The notes under the pieces are model-generated. The model had not been told where the DNA came from. It saw nothing but the letters and a program-made list of their open reading frames with translations, and did no database searches. A stretch of 10,364 nucleotides of DNA from NCBI GenBank assembly GCA_021833045.1, contig JAKBGP010000062.1, positions 1-10,364 on the forward strand. Direction: 5' to 3'. Numbering within the stretch: position 1 is the first letter of the stretch; each line of letters begins with the position of its first letter. The translations under genes and the position numbers were made by a program. This DNA comes from Thermoplasmata archaeon. Lineage in GTDB: Archaea; Thermoplasmatota; Thermoplasmata; Thermoplasmatales; Thermoplasmataceae. Shown piece by piece: positions 6,405 to 10,364 of this stretch.

Positions 6405-6420
6405 TGTTACTATAGTAACA
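6405..6420. promoter_or_regulatory. Perfect 16-bp palindrome TGTTACTATAGTAACA (candidate operator 3)
   Basis: A fully symmetric site ending 4 bp before the TATA box of the ATPase gene, where the TFB recognition element would lie. Bound protein could either block or recruit the general transcription factors. It differs from operator 1 only at the central bases. Confidence 0.65.
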
Positions 6421-6424
6421 AAAA

Positions 6425-6435
6425 TTAATATACTA
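6425..6435 (+). promoter_or_regulatory. TATA box of the MoxR-VWA operon
   Basis: TTAATATACTA, centred 24 bp before the ATG at 6454. The spacing fits a leaderless transcript starting at that ATG, and no Shine-Dalgarno precedes the codon, in contrast to the two downstream genes. Confidence 0.6.
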
Positions 6436-6436
6436 T

Positions 6437-6465
6437 TGTGTTATCGATAATTGATGTATAACACA
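6437..6465. promoter_or_regulatory. Inverted repeat TGTGTTAT ... ATAACACA across the start codon (candidate operator 4)
   Basis: Eight-base perfect arms (6437-6444 and 6458-6465) flank a 13-bp centre that contains the ATG of the ATPase gene. TTATCGATAA (6441-6450) inside it is a further 10-bp palindrome. The arms again contain TGTTAT, as in the RHH promoter palindrome. The position over the predicted transcription start suits a repressor site. Confidence 0.5.
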
Positions 6466-7653
6466 GAAGTAACACAAACATCGGAAAAGGCCCCTGTCCA
6501 GAAGGCAGGGAATGATGAGGTTTTAAAGACACCGAGAGAGATGGCCCTCGGATTGGTGAACAGCCTATCGGATGCTTTCATCGGCAGGGAGGAAGAGGCC
6601 AAACTTGCTGTTATAGCACTATCGGTTAAGGGGCATGCATGCTTTATAGGGGAGCCAGGAACCGCAAAGTCAGCACTGTTCAGGAGGCTTTCAGATGCAG
6701 TGTCCGGGAAATACTACTATTACCTGATGTCCAAGTATACCATCCCGGACGAAATAATCGGGCCAATAGACCCTGTCGAATACAAGAACGGTAAATTCAC
6801 AAGGATGGTGTCAGGGAAGATGCCTACTGCCAACATATCATTCATCGATGAAGTGTTTAAAGCCAGCTCTGAAACACTGAACACCTTGCTGAATATCATG
6901 AATGAGAGATCTTTTGTGGATATTGATGGGAAGATGTTCAACGTGCCGTTATATTCGATGTTCTCGGCTTCAAATGAGTTGCCCGAAAGTGAGGAGCTGC
7001 AGGCCTTCTTTGACAGGATATTAATAAAGCACTTTGTGAAGCCCATAGACCCATCTGGAATAGAGGCAGGAATACTTGCCAATATAAATGGCATAAAGCC
7101 CATGCAACCTATCACATTGGGCGATATAGACACTCTAAACGGGGCCATAAGAAATCACCTGGTGCAGAATGCCGATGGGATTGCGAAGACCATATCAAGC
7201 ATGATAACCGTAATGAGACAGCATGGTATTTTTATCAGTGACAGGACAGCTATGGGCCCCAATTACCTCCCCATGCTTGTGGCTTCCCATTCATACATTT
7301 TCAATTCACCAGTTAAAAAGTCTGCCATAGCGATGAGCAAATACATCCTTACAAATAATGAGGATGCCCTGACTAACTATTCCAAGGCACTTGATTCCCT
7401 CTATCCGGCTGAGCTCAGGATGGCACAGGAGAAGCTGGAGAAGGCATTTGAAAGTGCACAGTCAGGCAATATAGGGGATGCAAAGAATGCAGGTGTTGAG
7501 GCCATGTCACAGATTCAGGCTGCAGCTGCTAAACAATCTGTTCTTGAGTTGTATGCAGATGAAATAGTGGAATTAACCAATCAATGCGGTGAATTCATGA
7601 AAAAAGTTGACGAGATGCAGGCAAATCTGAAATCATTCAAGAAGGTGGCATAA
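6454..7653 (+). CDS. MoxR/RavA-like AAA+ ATPase
   Basis: A 399-aa AAA+ ATPase of the MoxR branch, which uses ATP hydrolysis to remodel or load partner proteins, usually with a VWA-domain protein. From the ATG: Walker A GEPGTAKS (66-73), the MoxR-typical insert IPDEIIGPI (97-105), Walker B FIDE (130-133), sensor 1 SASNE (171-175, N174), arginine finger in FFDRI (R188) and sensor 2 in SDRT (R264). The region after about 305 is helical and rich in Ala, Glu and Lys (MAQEKLEKAFESAQ, then EAMSQIQAAAAKQ), likely an arm or coiled coil. I prefer ATG 6454 over the TTG at 6451 because the TATA spacing fits a leaderless start. The next gene begins one base after its stop. RavA and the CobS-like ATPases are the closest functional models; the substrate cannot be read from sequence. 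Confidence 0.92.
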   Translation: MYNTEVTQTSEKAPVQKAGNDEVLKTPREMALGLVNSLSDAFIGREEEAKLAVIALSVKGHACFIGEPGTAKSALFRRLSDAVSGKYYYYLMSKYTIPDEIIGPIDPVEYKNGKFTRMVSGKMPTANISFIDEVFKASSETLNTLLNIMNERSFVDIDGKMFNVPLYSMFSASNELPESEELQAFFDRILIKHFVKPIDPSGIEAGILANINGIKPMQPITLGDIDTLNGAIRNHLVQNADGIAKTISSMITVMRQHGIFISDRTAMGPNYLPMLVASHSYIFNSPVKKSAIAMSKYILTNNEDALTNYSKALDSLYPAELRMAQEKLEKAFESAQSGNIGDAKNAGVEAMSQIQAAAAKQSVLELYADEIVELTNQCGEFMKKVDEMQANLKSFKKVA

Positions 7654-7654
7654 G

Positions 7655-8929
7655 ATGCTTCCTTCCCAGGCAAAGAAACATGTTTTTCTCAATGAGTACT
7701 CATCACAGGCCCTCAGATCTTCAACATACGATATCATGCAGTCCTTCGAGCAGAAGAATATTGCCCTTGATCATTCCATGGCCCTGGATTCCCATCTTAT
7801 GAACCATAAGCACTGGCCCTCCCTGGTGTTCAACCCCAGCTCGAAGAGCTCATGGCAGTCCGTTCTCAGGGGATATTACGAATCGGATGAGTACAAGAGG
7901 ATGAATGAGAAGGTCCATTCCAACCCCCTCCTTGCAAAGATGGCCACAATGAACTTCCTGGATTCCGTCATAAAATCCGTAAACAAGAACAGCAGCCAGG
8001 TGCAGCCACAGGGGAACCAGGGGGGCCAGCAGAACAACAATAACAACGTGCAGAACTTCTTCTCACAGCTGAACCAGATGCCTCAGGCCCAGTCGCAGCA
8101 GGTCATTCAGGCCATAGTAGCCTCAGCGAGTTCCCAGGCCTCCGACACCATGGAAATGTCAGATGCCATGGACGGCTTCTCACATATGGGCATTCCCCTG
8201 GAGAGGTATGACTTTGACCAGGTAAGGGAGATCCTTGGAAACAAGATCGCCATAAACATGATGAAGATCTTCAGGAAGATGGTTTCCCTTCCGATGGGAA
8301 AGAACCTTACTGCACCATCACCAAGGAGGGGAATTCCCATTGGTACCAAGGTCATGAGATCCTTCAGTGAGATATCTGACATGCTTCCTGGTGAATACCT
8401 GGATGATGATCTCATGGCCCTGAAGATAGCCACAAGGACGGCTCAGGTCAGGCAAAGATTCTCCGGAATTAAGAACGTGGTTGTTTACCTGGACAAGTCC
8501 GGGAGCATGGGAGGATCCATGCCTTACGAGGGTGAACATATCCAGAGAGTGGCCTTTGCAGGTGGATGTTCTTTTGCCTTGGCAAAGCAGCTGAGAGGCA
8601 TGGGAGGGCAACTTACTCTCAGATTATTCGACACTGAGGTTCACAAGGAGATCACTGATTATTTTGAGATCCTGAAGGCTGCATGCTCCATCAGTGCAGA
8701 TGGTGGAACTGATATCACAAAAGTGCTGGAGGATGCCTTGCAGTATTCCGATGAGCAGGTGATCCTTGTTTCCGATGGAATAGACAACGTTGAGGAAGCA
8801 GCTGCAAGGAAGGCATCTGGGATAGATATGAGGTGTGTGCTCCTGCAGGAGAGCAATTCAATTCTTGAAAGGTACCTGAAGGTGCAGCGTGTAGACAAGC
8901 TGGAAGGGAACTTCCTGATGGAGGTGTGA
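7655..8929 (+). CDS. VWA-domain protein, partner of the MoxR ATPase (ViaA/CobT-like)
   Basis: A 424-aa protein with a helical N-terminal half and a C-terminal von Willebrand factor A domain from about 273. The metal-ion-dependent adhesion site is complete: DKSGS (D280, S282, S284), GGTD (T352) and VSDGID (D374). The VWA domain presumably binds the ATPase or a client through a divalent metal. Residues 114-150 are very rich in Gln and Asn (QGNQGGQQNNNNN), a flexible linker; a basic segment around 216-230 (GKNLTAPSPRRGIPIG) precedes the domain, as in ViaA/CoxE-type proteins. There is no signal peptide or membrane segment, so it acts in the cytosol. ATG start one base after the ATPase stop, with AAGGTGG as Shine-Dalgarno, indicating tight co-expression. 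The family assignment of the VWA domain is secure; the particular subfamily is inferred from domain order and operon. Confidence 0.92.
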   Translation: MLPSQAKKHVFLNEYSSQALRSSTYDIMQSFEQKNIALDHSMALDSHLMNHKHWPSLVFNPSSKSSWQSVLRGYYESDEYKRMNEKVHSNPLLAKMATMNFLDSVIKSVNKNSSQVQPQGNQGGQQNNNNNVQNFFSQLNQMPQAQSQQVIQAIVASASSQASDTMEMSDAMDGFSHMGIPLERYDFDQVREILGNKIAINMMKIFRKMVSLPMGKNLTAPSPRRGIPIGTKVMRSFSEISDMLPGEYLDDDLMALKIATRTAQVRQRFSGIKNVVVYLDKSGSMGGSMPYEGEHIQRVAFAGGCSFALAKQLRGMGGQLTLRLFDTEVHKEITDYFEILKAACSISADGGTDITKVLEDALQYSDEQVILVSDGIDNVEEAAARKASGIDMRCVLLQESNSILERYLKVQRVDKLEGNFLMEV

Positions 8930-8931
8930 TA

Positions 8932-9816
8932 ATGGAAGCTGTAATAGAAAATGAAACTGTTACTGCAGTAACACAAAACAAGAAAAGCATAGATGACGTG
9001 AAGAAGAGGATTGAGGAAATGCAGAAGAAGCTAGGAGGGCCAATGAAAAGTGCTCCTAAGAGCAGCGATCCCCTAAAGGATTTCTTTGTGGTTGAGCTCA
9101 CGCTGAAAGGGGCCCAGAAGGCTGTCAGGAAGGTGGATGACCGTGTCATGCAGGCAGTGAGTATGCTGGACCGTGATCAGAGATCCCGCTTTGGGAAGCT
9201 GAAGGTGCAGTTTTACCGTCAACTCCTGGACCTGTCAAGTTTCAGGGTGCAGGATAAGTATGTAATACCTCAGAGGAACATGCCTTCCCTGGATTCATTC
9301 TTCCGATCCCTGGAGGGAGAATTCGACATCGCAAGGAAGGAAACCTTTGACTACCTGAAAGCAAACTGGGCCACAATTGTGGCTAACATAAAGATAGAGT
9401 ATCCTTCCCTGGACATCGATGATGCCACACTTGCATCCCTTGAGCCTGAGGATCTGAAATTCCTTGAGATGGATTATTCCACCAGGACGCTGAGCAAGAT
9501 GCTTACCGAAATGGGGGACTTGAAAGAGCTGTTCTCCCAGGGTGCAGCTTCAAATCCTGACATCGCCAGGAGGATTGAGAGCCAGAAAGATTCTCTCATG
9601 GCCCAGTTGAAGGCAGAATACGAGGGGAAAATAACAATGCTCGAGGATACCCTCAAGAAGATCACAACAGTGGGGAAGGGAAAGAGGTATGAGAAGGCAG
9701 TGGGCCAGGTGGAAAGGTATCTTGAGGACGTAGATGACATGCAGGCCATAGTGGGAGAGGATGAGAGCCTTGCTGACAGGCTGGAAAGCATGAAACTACG
9801 ACTTTCCGGCACCTAA
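8932..9816 (+). CDS. Alpha-helical third protein of the MoxR-VWA operon
   Basis: A 294-aa, mostly helical and highly charged protein without a catalytic motif that I recognise. Early helices SIDDVKKRIEEMQKKLGG and VRKVDDRVMQAVSMLDRDQRSRFGKLK are followed by YVIPQRNMPSLDSFFRSLEGEFDIARKETFDYLKANW, then a C-terminal coiled-coil region (QKDSLMAQLKAEYEGKITMLEDTLKKI). The middle segment recalls DUF3150-type proteins that accompany CobS/CobT-like ATPase and VWA genes in some phages, but this is a guess from pattern memory. The start is ATG 8932, five bases after a strong GGAGGTG; the GTG at 8926 that overlaps the upstream TGA lacks this spacing. I infer an adaptor or client-binding subunit of the complex. 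A perfect 16-bp palindrome of the operator type lies within its first codons. Confidence 0.85.
   Translation: MEAVIENETVTAVTQNKKSIDDVKKRIEEMQKKLGGPMKSAPKSSDPLKDFFVVELTLKGAQKAVRKVDDRVMQAVSMLDRDQRSRFGKLKVQFYRQLLDLSSFRVQDKYVIPQRNMPSLDSFFRSLEGEFDIARKETFDYLKANWATIVANIKIEYPSLDIDDATLASLEPEDLKFLEMDYSTRTLSKMLTEMGDLKELFSQGAASNPDIARRIESQKDSLMAQLKAEYEGKITMLEDTLKKITTVGKGKRYEKAVGQVERYLEDVDDMQAIVGEDESLADRLESMKLRLSGT
8958..8973. promoter_or_regulatory. Intragenic perfect palindrome TGTTACTGCAGTAACA
   Basis: A fully symmetric 16-bp site inside the third operon gene, 26 bp after its ATG. It matches the sites at 6281-6298 and 6405-6420 except for the centre. It may be a downstream operator or roadblock; it encodes TVTAVT in frame, so selection on the protein is an alternative. 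Confidence 0.55.
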
Positions 9817-9828
9817 CCATAATTATAA

Positions 9829-9859
9829 TATTTTTACAACTGTGCATTTGTTATTTTTT
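9829..9859 (+). terminator. T-rich terminator of the MoxR-VWA operon
   Basis: Soon after the stop of the third gene come two T-runs, T5 at 9831-9835 and T6 at 9854-9859, in an AT-rich stretch without strong hairpin. Archaeal RNA polymerase ends transcription at such T-rich sequences. Placement supports the call, but it is not a unique signature. Confidence 0.4.
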
Positions 9860-9908
9860 CCCTGAAATGTGCAGTTTGAATTCATTTTTTTATTCATTAT
9901 TTTGCACA
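9841..9908. promoter_or_regulatory. Three TGTGCA elements before the 69-aa gene
   Basis: TGTGCA lies at 9841-9846 and 9868-9873 and its reverse complement TGCACA at 9903-9908, the last just before the TATA box. The first two sit in an imperfect inverted repeat (AACTGTGCATTT and AAATGTGCAGTT). They may be binding sites for a regulator of the 69-aa gene, distinct from the TGTTA family of sites. Confidence 0.35.
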
Positions 9909-9912
9909 ACGC

Positions 9913-9921
9913 CATATATTA
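9913..9921 (+). promoter_or_regulatory. TATA box of the 69-aa gene
   Basis: CATATATTA is centred 25 bp before the ATG at 9942, the same spacing as at the RHH and ATPase genes, and implies a leaderless mRNA. No Shine-Dalgarno precedes the start. Confidence 0.6.
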
Positions 9922-9941
9922 CGACAATTTAATCAAGAAAA

Positions 9942-10151
9942 ATGGTGAAACGCAATCCATTTACGAAGGAATATAACACAGGACGGAAAGATCAGTTTGA
10001 CATTGACTATACATTGTTCAGGAAAGCGATTGATGAAACAAATACGAGGGAAGAGCTGATCACATTCCTGGAAGAGAAATTGAAGTTCGTGATTTCCAAG
10101 ATAGCTGAGGCCAACTCCATAGAGCTGATGGAAGGGCTGGAATTATTCTGA
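9942..10151 (+). CDS. Small hypothetical protein (69 aa)
   Basis: A small protein I do not recognise. It starts with a basic MVKRNPFTKEYNTGRKDQF and continues with two likely helices, DYTLFRKAIDETNTREELITFLEEKLKFVISK and IAEANSIELMEGLELF. There is no cysteine, membrane segment or obvious DNA-binding motif. The well-placed TATA box and even codon use support it as a real gene. It is transcribed on its own after the MoxR operon's T-rich end, and a hairpin covers its stop codon. It may be a small regulatory or structural protein; helices rich in Glu and Leu would allow dimerisation. I cannot assign a function. Confidence 0.7.
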   Translation: MVKRNPFTKEYNTGRKDQFDIDYTLFRKAIDETNTREELITFLEEKLKFVISKIAEANSIELMEGLELF

Positions 10152-10164
10152 TATTTCAGAATAA
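10143..10164 (+). terminator. Hairpin over the stop codon of the 69-aa gene
   Basis: TTATTCTGA (10143-10151) and TCAGAATAA (10156-10164) form a perfect 9-bp stem with a TATT loop. The stem includes the TGA stop. The following CACATTTTATATC has only a short T-run, so it may be an RNA end-stabilising hairpin or a protein-binding palindrome rather than a terminator. Confidence 0.45.
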
Positions 10165-10364
10165 CACATTTTATATCAATCCTCATCGAAACATTTAAGG
10201 CTAAATCGCTCACTCTCTACGCCTTATAATATGGGCGGATTTATTGATTATTTGGTGACCTAAACATTGTGGCTTCCTGGTTTAATGTTTTTATAAGGTA
10301 TGACTTGAATTTCGTTCTTATTATAAGGATCAATTTTCGATATTAGATAAACAAAAGGTGAAGA
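10165..10364 (+). promoter_or_regulatory. Upstream region of a gene beginning beyond the window
   Basis: No coding frame of useful length is present in these 200 bp. The last bases contain AAGGTGA (10355-10361), a strong archaeal Shine-Dalgarno, so a start codon is expected within about ten bases after the window. TTTTTATAAGG (10288-10298) and TTATTATAAGG (10318-10328) are candidate TATA boxes, which would leave a leader of some tens of bases. Confidence 0.4.

Larger units (their letters stand above)
6249..6453. promoter_or_regulatory. Regulatory region of the MoxR operon
   Basis: A 205-bp AT-rich gap between the RHH gene and the ATPase gene, packed with related inverted repeats (listed separately at 6281-6298, 6302-6315, 6405-6420 and 6437-6465). 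AATATTAATT also occurs twice, at 6317-6326 and 6342-6351. No coding frame is convincing here. Confidence 0.6.

Noticed and set aside
8715..9149. Long minus-strand open frame across the VWA/third-gene junction (144 codons)
   Set aside because: It lies opposite two well-supported genes and gives a Ser-, Phe- and Pro-rich translation typical of the antisense of Glu/Lys-rich coding sequence. Other minus-strand frames at 6720-7148, 8107-8433 and 9474-9812 were rejected for the same reason.
10220..10237. CGCC ... GGCG around TTATAATATG as a hairpin or operator
   Set aside because: Only four-base arms match and the centre is not symmetric; too weak to report as a site.
1..10364. CRISPR array, tRNA/rRNA genes or a replication origin
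   Set aside because: No regularly spaced repeats, no cloverleaf with a GTTC-type T-arm and no conserved rRNA segments were seen on reading either strand; the palindromes near 6281-6465 are irregularly spaced and sit at a promoter, so they are better explained as operators than as origin iterons.

Overview
The window looks archaeal and most resembles Thermoplasmatales-type genomes. Clear TATA boxes lie about 25 bp before the start codons of the RHH, MoxR and 69-aa genes, which suggests leaderless mRNAs. Genes inside operons instead carry GGTGA-type Shine-Dalgarno sequences, several fused to the previous gene's stop codon. The lineage is an inference from these signals; no rRNA or tRNA gene is present to confirm it.

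Left part (1-5610): an AT-rich accessory region. It opens with the C-terminal end of a tyrosine recombinase (cut by the window edge) and a membrane-anchored protein of unknown function. A leftward operon follows, read from 5165 down to 1137: a small unknown ORF, an M.TaqI-like DNA methyltransferase, a second SPPYW-type DNA methyltransferase, a LAGLIDADG-fold protein whose two catalytic acidic positions are Lys and Thr, and a small PD-(D/E)XK nuclease with a TTG start. I read this as a restriction-modification module in which a catalytically dead homing-endonuclease fold may supply DNA recognition and the small nuclease the cutting. Beyond the operon lies a truncated paralogue of the membrane protein, so the module sits between two related sequences in the same orientation.

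Middle (5610-6450): a possible transposase remnant, a leftward 64-aa helical protein, and a 54-aa ribbon-helix-helix (RHH) regulator gene at 6084-6248. Palindromes of the type TGTTA(C/T)...(G/A)TAACA lie in the regulator's own promoter and in several copies before the next operon.

Right part (6454-9816): a rightward, tightly coupled three-gene operon with visibly higher GC. It encodes a MoxR/RavA-like AAA+ ATPase, a protein with a C-terminal VWA domain and intact MIDAS (ViaA/CobT-like), and an alpha-helical partner. Such pairs act as ATPase-driven remodelling machines; the target here is unknown. A further perfect 16-bp TGTTACT palindrome lies inside the third gene just after its start.

Right edge (9817-10364): a 69-aa leaderless gene with a repeated TGTGCA motif in its promoter region and a 9-bp hairpin over its stop codon. 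A GGTGA Shine-Dalgarno then sits at the very end, pointing to a gene that starts just outside the window.
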